This document shows positions 11,901 through 23,789 of a stretch of 64,000 bases of DNA, piece after piece (the first letter of the stretch is position 1; every line of letters begins with the position of its first letter). Source of the DNA: Macrobrachium rosenbergii (Eukaryota; Arthropoda; Malacostraca; Decapoda; Palaemonidae); assembly GCF_040412425.1 (NCBI RefSeq), contig NC_089762.1:21258147-21322146 (forward strand). Reading direction: 5' to 3'. The translations under genes and the position numbers were made by a program. Below the pieces are notes generated by a model. It saw nothing but the letters and a program-made list of their open reading frames with translations, made no database searches and was not told the DNA's origin.

Positions 11901-12455
11901 TTAGTAAAGCTGGATTAGCTGGCACTGAACCCCATGCTGAGTTACACAGCAGTGATGTCACCAGTGTGCCCTGGTTGTGTGCAGACATACACTCTTTTAC
12001 ATTTATTAATTTTCCTTCAAAATTGATGAGTTATTGGAAAGAGATGGCCTCATTAGGATCTAAAACCACAGAAACCAAGATCCATGCTTAAAACGATAAT
12101 TGTTGAACGGGCATTATTTCTCATTATAATTATTGTTTCTACCTTTTCTTGGCAGCCATATAGCCCCATATTTAAAGGTAAACTGTACTGGGAAGCTACA
12201 GAAACATAATATTCACAAGAAATAGTATGGAAGAGCTTTGCCATATTGCTAGAAGCAAATACATGCCATTCTAGTGAAAAATTAGCCAAAATCTGTCGAT
12301 ACTGGCCGCCATCTTGGAATTTGGCCGCCATATTAAATTTTTTTGTACAGCGCCCTTTCTGATAGAGGGAACTTTTAAGAGCACTTGTGCAAAATTTCAT
12401 GCTTGTTTCACTATCTGAAAGATTCTTATGAAATATGCAATTATCTGCTGCACTA
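8922..12455 (-). mobile_element. 3.5-kb terminal-inverted-repeat element with TTA target duplication
   Basis: The ends are TAGTGCAGCAGAT and its complement ATCTGCTGCACTA. The inverted similarity continues about 150 bases in blocks: GATAGTGAAACAAGCATG (8949-8975 and 12392-12418), AAAGGGCGCTG, and CCAAGATGGCGGC (9035-9047 and 12304-12317). TTA flanks it on both sides (8919-8921, 12456-12458). A paralogous empty site at about 8745 (CATTACCCTTAAAAATATATGG) shows the uninterrupted sequence. A 3-bp TTA duplication is usual for PIF/Harbinger but not exclusive to it. The coding trace is a minus-strand XPG/FEN1-like protein; no DDE transposase was recognised. Confidence 0.85.
9547..11650 (-). pseudogene. 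XPG/FEN1-like nuclease-fold protein, broken by frameshifts
   Basis: Read 3' to 5' on the plus strand, the pieces in order are: an N-terminal region with YARWLPIHLRDM and ALDQAHEQTNAFIKADGG..GLTEDP..RRWMVAGPE (11580-11330); a linker (11325-10800); IVDGSALVHA (about 10720-10747); CSHEEADTRIFLHA (about 10325-10355); NDTDVLVVAV (about 10235-10272); FTGCDTVSAF (10063-10090); and a Cys-rich tail with CGCKAGCRK (9600-9640). The Asp / Glu-Ala-Asp / Asp-x-Asp / GCD series matches the acidic metal-binding positions of PIN-fold flap nucleases. At least four frameshifts split it, including one inside the Cys-rich tail. From memory, such proteins are common and uncharacterised in invertebrate genomes. The nuclease activity is inferred, not shown. 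Confidence 0.7.
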
Positions 12456-13333
12456 TTAAAAGTATATGGCTTACAGCTAAGTGTGAAAACTATTCAAGTG
12501 ACCCCTATAGTACATCCATTTTCTCTCATACAGTATTGAAGGAGTCCCATTTTCTTTGTGCAGTACATGGGGAGACCCTGGGAAGTTAATTACTGTATAC
12601 AGTACAGTACCTTAATATTTATTATGCATTAAAAAAAAAGTACATTTTATTGATAGTTTGCTGTGTTTACATTAATATTAATGTTTGAAAATTAAGTCAT
12701 TTTTTATCATAAAAAATGTATGTAGTCATGAAAATAACATGAAAATACAGTAATTACTAAATATTTCTCGATGAATTACTGAAATTTTTGTGAATAACTT
12801 GGTGAAAGTTCTACAGAAAAATCTGTGAATAGGTGAAGCCAAGACTCCTGAAATGCAAATAGGTGGGAGTCGACTACAGATTTTTGTTTGAATTAATATG
12901 CTGTTAGTGATGATAATACAGTTGCTGAACTTGAACCAAGATCTTGAGGTCAAGTTGTGTCATTTAGACTTGTTTTTTCTGTTAAGTAATTTTCCTTAAT
13001 AATATAATATTAAATTCATCCAGTTTGGTTTGTTTTTTCAGTGTCAAGTAAGACATTTTTCCTGGCCTCAGGGTTAGTATTGTTAATAACTTTTATTTAC
13101 ACATTTGGCACTGGATTCAAATGTGACATAGAATTGTCTTGACCTTGACCAGATGTAACTATCAATACCAGGGCCACACACAAATGGAATATTTTTGGCC
13201 TTTTGTATTACATAATTTATGAAGCAGTAGCTTCTTAAAATTGTAGAAATTTTTGTCTTCATAAAAAGCATTTTTGTACATTATTTCTTATTGCTTTTAA
13301 GGATCAATTTTTTTTTTTTTTTTTTTTTGACAG

Positions 13334-13432
13334 AATGTAGAAAAGTGACAGGAAGCATAGGTGCTTTGCTTGCGGGACTGGGCAGTCGACAGCAGAAAAC
13401 GCCTGAAAGTAAAAATTCTCCATTATCCAGAG
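13334..13432 (+). CDS. Host gene exon 2 of 5 visible, LLAGLG motif copy A
   Basis: The acceptor is a long T-tract ending TGACAG and the donor is GTAAAT. The exon is 99 bases (33 codons), phase 1 at both ends. It encodes (E)CRKVTGSIGALLAGLGSRQQ then KTPESKNSPLSR(G). The SIGALLAGLGSR core recurs, nearly identical and in an exon of exactly the same length, at 40032-40130. The first split codon is completed by the G from 8360. No family recognised; a short amphipathic helix is possible. Confidence 0.65.
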
Positions 13433-14560
13433 GTAAATATTTTGTTTTAGATTTAAGTAGCCTACATTCAGCATGTAGCACTTACTTTGCATGCTCCTCT
13501 ACTCCTAATAGTGTAGAAGGGGCAGCTACCAATTTCATTACTATAGGTGAATAATGCACAGGTAATGTTAAGGGGAATTTTTCTATCATAACGTCTACTT
13601 GAGCTCAGTAGAATGATAATCAACCAGCTAACAGAAATACAGTATAGTACAGATATACCTGCAAAAACTACACTACGGCTTATGAATTCCTAATGTTACA
13701 ATATTCATCAATAAGTAATGATGTAGGTTTCCAAAAAATATAATGTATAGCAAGCTGTGTTATTTTAAAGAGAGAGAGAGCTGTGTGAGACAACAAGATT
13801 GCTGAAAGCTTGTATGCAAGATAAAAAATGCAGATAAAAAAATTATCAAGAATTTGAGACCTAATTTTTGGCTTAATTTCAGAGATGCATATAACACATG
13901 ATTCAGAATTTTACATTACACATGAAGTACAACATCACATGTGTTTCCAGATTGCAGCACAGAAAGGCTATGCTATGTTAACCATAATTACATTAGGCTA
14001 TTTTCTATATATCAAAGACATTATCAGTATCACTGTAGTACACATTGTATCTGATATATGAATATTTTGCGTATTTATCAAGTTACATGCTAAAGTTAGC
14101 AAAAATTACTGACTAGAACATTGAAGGTAGTATTCTTTTAAATATATATAACTCTTTAATTTTATATTAGGTGTATTGATTCCATTTTGATATATTTAAG
14201 AAGTTTTTCAGAAATTTTTCTGCTCTGTACAAATAGGTAAAAAGTTAAGCCAGTTGATGCAAGATGCATGGGTAACTGGGAAAAAAGTCCTTCCTAGTTA
14301 TTATATTTACTTGAAAAGAAAATCAGTAACATAAAACACACTGCTTTACTTATTTACTGAAGGTTTCAGCTTATGTTATAGGTTGCTTAAGCTCATGTAA
14401 GTGACATGTTTGGACTCTAATTACTTCATAAATATTTGTATGTAATGCCATATAAATAGAATTATTATTTGGGATGAATCTTATCTAATGTTAACGATAG
14501 CTTGCATCTTTGTGCCATTAGGTGATTTTGGCATTCAGAATAAACAAAAGAATAACTCTC
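13433..14560. other. Intronic sequence, nothing recognised
   Basis: AT-rich DNA after the donor at 13433 with only a short GAGAGA tract near 13770 and no repeat ends, splice-bounded frames or structured elements that I can support. It is the start of the roughly 20.5-kb intron between the exons at 13334 and 33907. Confidence 0.5.
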
Positions 14561-14569
14561 TGCTGACCT

Positions 14570-15590
14570 GGATGGACTGTCAGTAATCACCTGTTTCCCA
14601 CCAGGTGGCACGGGGAATGTTTATACTCTTGTCAGAATTCTTCCTGCTGTGTCCTTGAATGTATGGTGTGAATTGGATGTAATAATTTTGATTTTTTTCT
14701 GTGCCCCGATACAATCTCAGTTGAGGAAGTAACTATGCTTTGTCTGTGAAGAGAAGGTCTTCCAACTCAAAGCTCAGTGTTTTGGTCTGAGCACGGCTTC
14801 ACAAGTATTCTCCCCAGTGTTGGCACTGTTAGCAGGGTGAAGTCATCTGCTTGGTATCAGAGTTCCCATATTCTTGGATGACTGGTTAGTTCTCACTAAT
14901 TCATTTCATGCGATCTTGAAGGCGAAGGATTATCTTCTGCATCTAGCCTCAGGGCTGGCCATTTTGATCAACGTCAGCAGGTCTATTCTTATTCCAACAC
15001 ATTTGATTGGTTATCTCAGGATGAAGATCAATATTCTCTCTTTTTGGCCTTTTGTGACAGAGTGATGGATAGACAATTTTCTATCACTCTTGAGATAGTT
15101 TCAACCCTTAGAAAAGCCACAAGCCAAGAAGTGGTTATCTCTGTTGGAGCACATGGCTACTGTAGAGAAGTTTGTCAATATTGCTCATCTAAGAATGAGA
15201 CCAATTCAGGTTTATCTTAAGAACTCTTGGGACAGGTCTCGTCTTCTGAACTCGACTCCAGTATTAGTTGCTTCAGATTTTTTGGGTTCTCTTTGTTGGT
15301 GGGGACATCGGTCAAGACTGCTGATGGCTCTGCCACTAGACCTAAGAGCCCAGACCTCACATTGTTTTCAGACATGCTGGAGAGCCATTCTGGGAACTAC
15401 AGAATATCAGAGAGTTGGACTATAGAGGAAAGCAGACTGCATAAAGACAACCTAGAGCTTTTGGCAGTTTGGAAGAGTCTTATGCAAGCAGAACATCTAG
15501 TCTGTTTTTGTAAGCAACCTTCTATTAGGTTGCTGTTGTATCCATTATTAGTTAGGGGCTGTCTAACACATACGAGCTCCAAATGAGTAG
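14570..15590 (+). pseudogene. DIRS-like retrotransposon fragment (RT end and RNase H)
   Basis: Translation gives VPIFLDDWLVLTNSFHAILKAKDYL (14860-14935), the LDDW form of the RT catalytic motif typical of DIRS elements, then a thumb-like region and ILIPTHLIGYLRM. RNase H-like text follows at 15380-15540, with ESRLHKDNLELLAVWKSL, the HIN.LELLAV motif. Frameshifts and stops separate the parts; gag and recombinase are absent. It lies within the long host intron and is related to, but not the same copy as, the DIRS element at 43.4-53.0 kb. Confidence 0.7.
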
Positions 15591-15828
15591 CTTTCTGTGG
15601 TAGTGCGTAATTGCCCATCTCACGTATGTGGCCACAGCAATGTGTTTGTAAGTGTCAGAGCATTCCCCACAGGTGTTAAGGCACTGATCCACATTAGTTA
15701 CCTTTTGGTGCATGGTAATATTGTACTTGACTTCTTTCTTCTCCACACTTATAACAAGAAGGGAAGTTGACCTTCAACATCATATTCAGTTGTGTAGTTT
15801 AGACTAGAGTTCCTCTTCAAGGCTCACT

Positions 15829-15962
<134 letters not shown>

Positions 15963-15975
15963 TATACATATACTT

Positions 15976-16316
15976 ACAGGCAGTCCCCGGTTTGACGCCC
16001 GAGGTTACGCCGCTTTTCAAATATACTCATCAGAAATTATTTCCCGGCTTACGACGCATGTTCCGGGGTTACAACGCGTCGTACGCTGATCCGACGGAAG
16101 AAATATGGCCCCAAAATGGCAGAATACTCATAATTTGAAGGTTTTTTTGATGTAAAACTCAATAATAATGCAGTTTACATCGTTTTCAATGCACCCAAAG
16201 CATTAAAAGTAAGGTTTTCTTATGATTTTTGACGATTTTCGACGATTTTCCGGCTTATGACGATTTTCGGGTTACGACGCGACGCAAGAACGGAACCCCC
16301 GTTGTAAACCGGGGAC

Positions 16317-16324
<8 letters not shown>
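15976..16324. mobile_element. Tigger-like MITE, CAGGCAGTCCCCGG type
   Basis: The left end ACAGGCAGTCCCCGGTTTGA and right end TTGTAAACCGGGGACCGCTT form a terminal inverted repeat of about 20-25 bases. The interior has subterminal repeats of CGGCTTACGACG. It is non-coding, about 350 bp, and sandwiched between two (TA)n arrays. A homologous copy in the other orientation occupies 22738-23090. Confidence 0.8.
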
Positions 16325-17927
<1,603 letters not shown>

Positions 17928-17939
17928 CAAATGCACAAA

Positions 17940-18212
17940 AATTGCAAACGAACACTGACCTATTTTAACTAACGACACAACAAGGGCAAGTGAGGTCAGC
18001 TCATTGAATTAATGTACCTATTCCAGCCTCTCGGGCCAACATATCGTACACCATACGCTGCCTGATTGTACGTTGTTGCCTGCGCCAGTCGCCTGCGAAA
18101 TTTAAAAATACGTATTTTCAAAATATTGTCGTATCGATATCAACTGCTAATCCCATCGTAAAAGCGAATTATCGTAAGTCGAATTATCGTAACTCGAGCA
18201 CTACCTGTATAT
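17940..18212. repeat. Partial duplicate of the element's right terminus
   Basis: GCTGCCTGATTGTACG, a CGTATCGATATC segment, then AATTATCGTAAGTCGAATTATCG and CGAGCACTACCTGTAT repeat the last roughly 200 bases of the preceding element (17760-17927). This gives two consecutive right ends. It is either a local duplication or a nested, truncated second insertion. Confidence 0.7.
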
Positions 18213-18218
18213 ATAAAA

Positions 18219-18359
18219 GGGGAATTTTTTTTAGTTGATAATAAGTTCGTCGTCTCGTGGGCTCGAACCACCGAAGACAAGAACTCAGGACTACAGTGAC
18301 AAGAATTTATCCACACGGCCAAGAAGTGACGAACTTATTATCAACTAAAAAAATTCCCC
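18219..18359 (-). mobile_element. Small inverted-repeat element with tRNA-like core
   Basis: The arms at 18219-18251 (GGGGAATTTTTTTTAGTTG...) and 18328-18359 (...CAACTAAAAAAATTCCCC) are almost perfect inverted repeats of 32-33 bases. The minus strand of the core contains GGTGGTTCGAGCCCACGAG, which fits the B box of a tRNA promoter, and TTGGCCGTGTGGATAAA, a possible A box. It reads as a tRNA-related sequence enclosed by inverted repeats. Function is unknown. Confidence 0.6.
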
Positions 18360-18515
18360 TTCGGGTAACATATATGAAAATATATTACTTCTGAGGTAGA
18401 GCAAATTGGATATTAAAGGACGTTTGTAGCTTAATGCTTGCATATGAATCACGGTGATGTGATAAAAAATTCTTTTATATATATATATATATATATTATA
18501 TATATGCATATATAT

Positions 18516-18963
18516 CTTCTTCTTCTTCGTTTAACGTGCTTTTTTCCCATTTTTCATATGGGGTAAGCACAATGTCTTCTTTTGAAGGGCTTTGATTTGG
18601 CGTTGGGGTAGGCCGTAGCCTGCCTGACATCGCTTAGACCCCGGTAGCATATGTATATATGTATCGTGCCAAATCCCCAGCTCCCTTTCTTCCAGCAGCG
18701 AGGAGGCGTGAGTGGTTAGGCCGAAGTAAGGCGTCTGTTATGTTTTTAGATGTTGGAGTGGCTTTGTTTGTGTGTGTATTTGTCTGTAACACCCAGTTGC
18801 TTTCAGCAAACCTATCCGTTGATTACATACATAATCCCGGGGTGTCTACACAGATAGCAAAGTGTCCACCCCTCTGACTGGCCGGCTGCGGATTTGAACC
18901 CGCGACACAGACTTCTTATGAAGTCCGAGTCTGCTGCTCTACCGACCGAGCCATCGAGGCTCC
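18516..18963 (-). mobile_element. tRNA-derived SINE with (GAA)n tail
   Basis: On the minus strand the head reads GAGCCTCGATGGCTCGG and contains an A box (TGGCTCGGTCGGTAGAGC, 18936-18953) and a B box (GGGTTCAAATCC, 18890-18901), the internal RNA polymerase III promoter of a tRNA. An unrelated body of about 350 bases follows and ends CACGTTAAACGAAGAAGAAG at 18516, next to TA repeats. A cloverleaf head plus a non-tRNA body and simple tail is the standard SINE layout. It would depend on LINE machinery to move. Confidence 0.85.
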
Positions 18964-18994
18964 ATATATACATATATATATATGTATATATATA

Positions 18995-19516
18995 CAGTAA
19001 TACCCCGAACTTGCGTGATTCGAGCTGCATGAATTCACAGACATACGAATTTTTCATTGGAACCTAATTAATGGTCATACATGAGTTTTTCACAAACACG
19101 CGAATGTTTGCGAACACTGAGAAACCTTGCAAAAGTGTTTGTTTAATTTTTATGTAATTTATAAGTTTTCAAGCTTTTATGCATAAATTAAATAACATTA
19201 AATATTATTAAAAGTAATAATTTCTCTCTTAGTTAGATGAGAGAATTTTTATGGTATATGTATATAAGTATATTTATTTGTATGATAAATAAACTTTTTA
19301 CCTAATAATAAGTACTGATTTTCAAATATTAATAAGATTCATAAAATTAATTAATAATAATAATAATAGTAAAACTGTAATTACAAAATACATATTATTT
19401 TAAACAAACAAATTCTTCCCTTGTCTTTTGTAAGAAGGTCAAAGGCAAAAGCTGTCAGACATGTCTAACATGACAAGAAGGGGAGTGTTGCTGATCAGTA
19501 GTCAAATGTTTCTTGT

Positions 19517-19584
<68 letters not shown>

Positions 19585-19638
19585 CTGTAATAATTCATAA
19601 AAAATTTCACTCTTAAGTAAGGACAACTGTTCTCTCTG

Positions 19639-19703
<65 letters not shown>

Positions 19704-20101
19704 CTCTCTCGTTCGAAGTTAGCCAACCTACGTATTACAGTACTGTTTCTCTGTATGTATTTAACTGTACAGTAGATGATTTTAAATTGATCTAATTTTA
19801 CTTGTAACATTTACAAACTGTAAATGCACCGTTCTAAAACAGAGACATAGAGCATTTCAGAGCAAAGAGAAAGAGACAGAGTAAAGAAGTTTTTAAAAAC
19901 GAGATTGAGAAGTCTTCTAAAAATAGATTGGTGGAATGGGGGAGAGAGTCACACACTTTTGTATTCTTACGTTAACCATTTATTTCTTTTTTTAAGGGTA
20001 ATGTATTAAGCTAACTTTTAAATGAGAATTCAGTAACTTTAATTTCATTTAAAAGTTAGTTCAATACTGAATTTCCATCTTTTGATATCTAACGTAAGAA
20101 T

Positions 20102-20193
<92 letters not shown>

Positions 20194-20311
20194 AATAATT
20201 CATAAATAATTTAACTTGGTATTTCAAGTAAGGACAATATCTCTCTCTCTTGTATGTTATTCTCTCAGTCTCCGTAATCATTGATAAATAATTTCAGTCT
20301 TAAGTAAGGAC

Positions 20312-20375
<64 letters not shown>

Positions 20376-20939
20376 CATTTTTACAACTTATTATTTCTCT
20401 GTATGTCTTTACCTGTGCAGTAGATAGTTTAAATTGATCTAATTTGACCTGTACCGTCTACGAAGTGTAAATGCGCTAGTGTTGCAAATACATTCTGAAA
20501 CATAGAGACATAATAACTAAGAGTTGTATTAGTCAAAATAAAAAACACTGTTTGTTCATGAAAAAGCATTTCAGAACAAAGAGAAAGAGATGTAGAATAA
20601 AGAAGTTATAGAAAGAGGTTGAGATGACCTCTAAAAATAGATCGGTTGGAAGGGGAGAGAGACAGAAATTCTTTTCCAACTCTCAATTTTTATGTCGGCC
20701 ATTTTTTTTTTTTTAAGGGTAATGTAGTAAGCTAACTTTTAAATGAAATTACAGTAATTTTAATTTCATTTAAAATTTAACTTAATAATTTGGGAGCATG
20801 ATTAGGGTCATATTTAGCGTTTAAACTTTAGAAGTAGGCATTTATTAGCATTTTTAGAGACCGTGCCAAACTTATGCGAAAATTTGCCTTGCTGGAGGGG
20901 TTCTGGAACCTAACCTCGCATAAGTTCGGGGTATGACTG
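18995..20939. mobile_element. Tigger-like element, CAGTAATACCCCGAAC type, with internal (CT)n
   Basis: The left end CAGTAATACCCCGAACTTGCG and right end (reverse) CAGTCATACCCCGAACTTATG form the inverted repeat. The 1.9-kb interior is AT-rich and non-coding with (CT)n arrays at 19519-19577, 19630-19700, 20103-20189 and 20311-20372. TA borders on both sides fit a pogo/Tc1-mariner TA target. Confidence 0.8.
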
Positions 20940-20951
20940 TATATATATGTA

Positions 20952-20989
<38 letters not shown>

Positions 20990-20993
<4 letters not shown>

Positions 20994-22585
20994 ATAGTCA
21001 TCTAAATTACTGTGAGGTTAGGTTCTTGAGCCCTCGTGCAAGGTGAATTTTCGTAAGTTTGGCATGGTCTTTAAAAATGCTAATAAATGTTTATTTCCAG
21101 AGTTTAAGTACTAAATATGACCCTAATCATGCTCCCAAAGTATTAAGCTAACTTTTAAATGAACTAAAGTTAGTGTAATTTTATTTAAAATTTAGCTTAT
21201 TACCCTTAAAAAAGGAATACAGTAAATGGTTGACATAAAAATTGAGTACTGCACAGTTTCATAATAGCGCATTTATAGTAGGTGCAAACAGATACTAATG
21301 TTACCCTAATTCATGGGATGCCGTTTTCTTTGTCACTTAGAGTAAAAGCCGTTTTCTTTGCGTCACTAGGCAAAACGTCACAGTCAACAAAAGTACAATT
21401 CCATAAAACATCGAAAACGTACATAATGTTCAGAGAAGGTAGTACAGTACAGGTAAAATTCAATCAATTTAAAATTATATACTGTACAGGTAATGACGTA
21501 CAGAGAATAATAAGTTGTAAATGTATGTTTGAGCGCTAACTACGAATGAGAGAGAGAGAGAGATACTGTAATAAAGTAACTGTACTGCTTTTTTGTATCG
21601 TATTTATGCATTAAATATATAAATACAAATTTTCCATTCTGATTTTACACCTAAAAACACGAAAACTTAAAAATTATACACACTTTCTACAGGGTTATCA
21701 TCTTTGAAAAATGCAGGGTATCACATCTTGTAAAAGTACACCAACTGAACGTGCTGTAATTACATGCACATACAGATTGCACCAGCACTTTTCTCCGAGG
21801 TGAACAGAGTAATTTTCAAAGAATGACACTTATACAACTCTTAGTTACATCTCTGATATTACATAAAGAATTCATTTTATCAAATGAGCACTGACTGAAC
21901 AACCTCATCTCAAGGTCATGTAAAGTCCTTGTGACAAAGACTTTGCAAATGGACATAATGCTTGTATGATATTTATGTACAGAAATATAAATATAAATTT
22001 TCCATATCGATTTTACAGTTAAAAGCATGAAAACTTATAAATGTACTTCAAACATTAAACAAGCATTTTCTGCAGGAGTATCATCTTTGAAAAGTGCAGT
22101 AACTTTGCAAATGGGTATCACATCTTGTAAAAGTACACTAAGTGAATGTGCTGAAATTACCTTTGCATCATATTTATGCATGTACAAAAATAAAAATAAT
22201 ACATTTTCAATACAGGTTGTACACATGAAAGCATGAAATGCATTTTTCATAGAGATTTTACACATGAAAGCATGAGATGCATTTTTCATAGAGATTTTGC
22301 ACATTAAAACATCAAATGCATTTTTCATACAGATTTTACACATAGAAGCATGAAATGGATTTTTCATACAGATTTTACACATATAAAGAATGAAATGCAT
22401 TTTTCATACAGATTTTACACATAAAAGCATGAAAACTTGTAAATTACTTAAAAATTAAACACCCACTTCTGCAGGGTTTCTCGAGAATTTCGTTTGTCTG
22501 TGAAAAAATCGCGTATGCCCATTAGTTAGGTTCCAGTGAAAAGTTCGTGTGTGTTTGAATTTGAACTCGAATCGTAAGATCGTAT
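20990..22585. mobile_element. Inverted copy of the CAGTAATACCCC element
   Basis: GTGAGGTTAGGTTCTTGAG and TTTCGTAAGTTTGGCATGG (21016-21070) are the reverse complement of the end at 20850-20930, so this copy is head-to-head with the previous one across a (TA)n bridge at 20940-20989. Its far side has GTTAGGTTCCAGTGAAAAG (22530). It contains a local run of about 60-base repeats (ATGCATTTTTCATA.AGATTT, 22240-22430). No genes. Confidence 0.65.
22230..22435. repeat. Short tandem repeat array, unit about 42-45 bp
   Basis: The phrase AGATTTTACACATGAAAGCATGA.ATGCATTTTTCATA recurs about five times with small changes. It gives a spurious minus-strand frame with the repeated words MKNAFHAFMCKI; this is a repeat translation, not a gene. 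Confidence 0.85.
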
Positions 22586-22607
22586 TACGTGTAAGATATA
22601 TATATTA

Positions 22608-22734
<127 letters not shown>

Positions 22735-22737
22735 TAC

Positions 22738-23082
22738 ATACAGGCAGTCCATGGTTTATGACAAGGGTTCTGTTCCTACTCCACATCGTAAGCTGAAAGT
22801 CGTCGTCAGCCAAAAAATTGTCATAAATCCTAAGAAAACCTTACTTTTAATGCTTTGGGTGTATTGAAAATTATGCAAACTGCATTTTTATTGAGTTTTT
22901 CATAAAAAAAACTCCAAATTTTGATTATTCTGCCATTTTGTAGCCATATTTCTTCCGTTGGATTGGCGTTGTAACCCCGGAAAATGCGTTGTAAACCGGG
23001 AAATAATTTCTGATGAATGTATTTGAAAAGTGTTGTAACCTCGGTAGGTCATAAGCCGGACCTGTCGTAACCTGGAGACTGC

Positions 23083-23090
<8 letters not shown>
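22738..23090. mobile_element. Tigger-like MITE, CAGGCAGTCC type, reverse of 15976-16324
   Basis: The left end ACAGGCAGTCCATGGTTTATG and right end CGTAACCTGGAGACTGCC are inverted repeats. The interior, with CTTACTTTTAATGCTTTGGG and ATTTCTTCCGTTGGATTGG, is the reverse complement of the copy at 15976. Non-coding and bounded on both sides by (TA)n. Confidence 0.8.
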
Positions 23091-23136
<46 letters not shown>

Positions 23137-23141
<5 letters not shown>

Positions 23142-23279
23142 GACAAAATCCATGAAGGAAAGGGAAACAATGGAGTGCTGCAAGGCCTTTTGACGTATTG
23201 TCCTTTATTAAAGGATGATAAGTCGAACGGCCTTGCAGCACTCCATTGTTTCTCTTTCCTTAATGGATTTTGTCTTTAT
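23137..23279. repeat. Palindromic module, about 50-bp arms
   Basis: The left arm starts ATAAAGACAAAATCCATGAA and continues to GCTGCAAGGCC. The right arm GGCCTTGCAGC through GGATTTTGTCTTTAT is its reverse complement with a few mismatches. The 40-base loop (GTCCTTTATTAAAGGATG) is itself self-complementary. (TA)n lies on the left. It resembles terminal modules of Penelope-like elements; that is recalled, not checked. Confidence 0.75.
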
Positions 23280-23370
23280 ATATTCATCACATTTCATATT
23301 TTCCTGATTCAGTTATACATACATACATACATACTATATATACTGTGTATATATATATATATATATATGT

Positions 23371-23544
23371 GAATATAAGAAGGCCCATAAAACACTATTT
23401 AAACGTTGCAACCATATGTTTGGACACTTGCTTCTGTTTCTGTTCACTGGTAGAATATTCTACCAGTGAACAGGGCACAGAAGCAAATGCCCAAAAATAT
23501 ATCGTTGCAATGTTTAAATAGTGTTTTATGGGCCTTTTATATTC
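23371..23544. repeat. Palindromic module, about 80-bp arms
   Basis: GAATATAAGAAGGCCCATAA ... TTCACTGGTAGAATATTCTACCAGTGAA ... TTATGGGCCTTTTATATTC reads nearly the same on both strands. The centre TTCTACCAGTGAA/TTCACTGGTAGAA is a perfect palindrome. It lies between two (TA)n tracts. No coding content. Confidence 0.85.
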
Positions 23545-23556
23545 ATATTACACAGG

Positions 23557-23780
<224 letters not shown>

Positions 23781-23789
23781 ATATTTTTA

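Larger units (their letters stand above)
8480..12880. mobile_element. Tigger/pogo-like MITE split by a nested 3.5-kb element
   Basis: The left end reads CAGTCAACCCCTGGTATTTG. The right end, read in reverse, gives GTAGTCGACTCCCACCTATTTG, an imperfect terminal inverted repeat of the pogo/Tigger style (CAGT..CCCC..TATTTGCGG). Interior sequence (GTGAATACTTGCC; GTCATGAAAATAACATGAAAATACAG) matches other MITEs in the window, such as 25067-25395. Removing the insertion at 8922-12455 leaves about 0.87 kb of non-coding MITE. It also contains a roughly 200-bp internal duplication (ACCTTAAACTATC.. near 8660 and 8829), the second copy being the one interrupted. Confidence 0.7.

Noticed and set aside
18890..18963. 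Functional tRNA gene on the minus strand
   Set aside because: It has A and B boxes, but it continues into a conserved non-tRNA body ending in GAA repeats, which is a SINE layout.
22035..22400. Protein with repeated MCKICMKNAFHAFMC words on the minus strand
   Set aside because: Produced by a short tandem DNA repeat (unit about 42-45 bp) inside a non-coding element.
23005..23040. Hammerhead ribozyme at CTGATGAATGTATTTGAAAAG
   Set aside because: The motif matches the CUGAUGA...GAAA pattern by chance inside a Tigger-like MITE; no stem I or III pairing is visible and the homologous MITE at 15976 does not preserve it.
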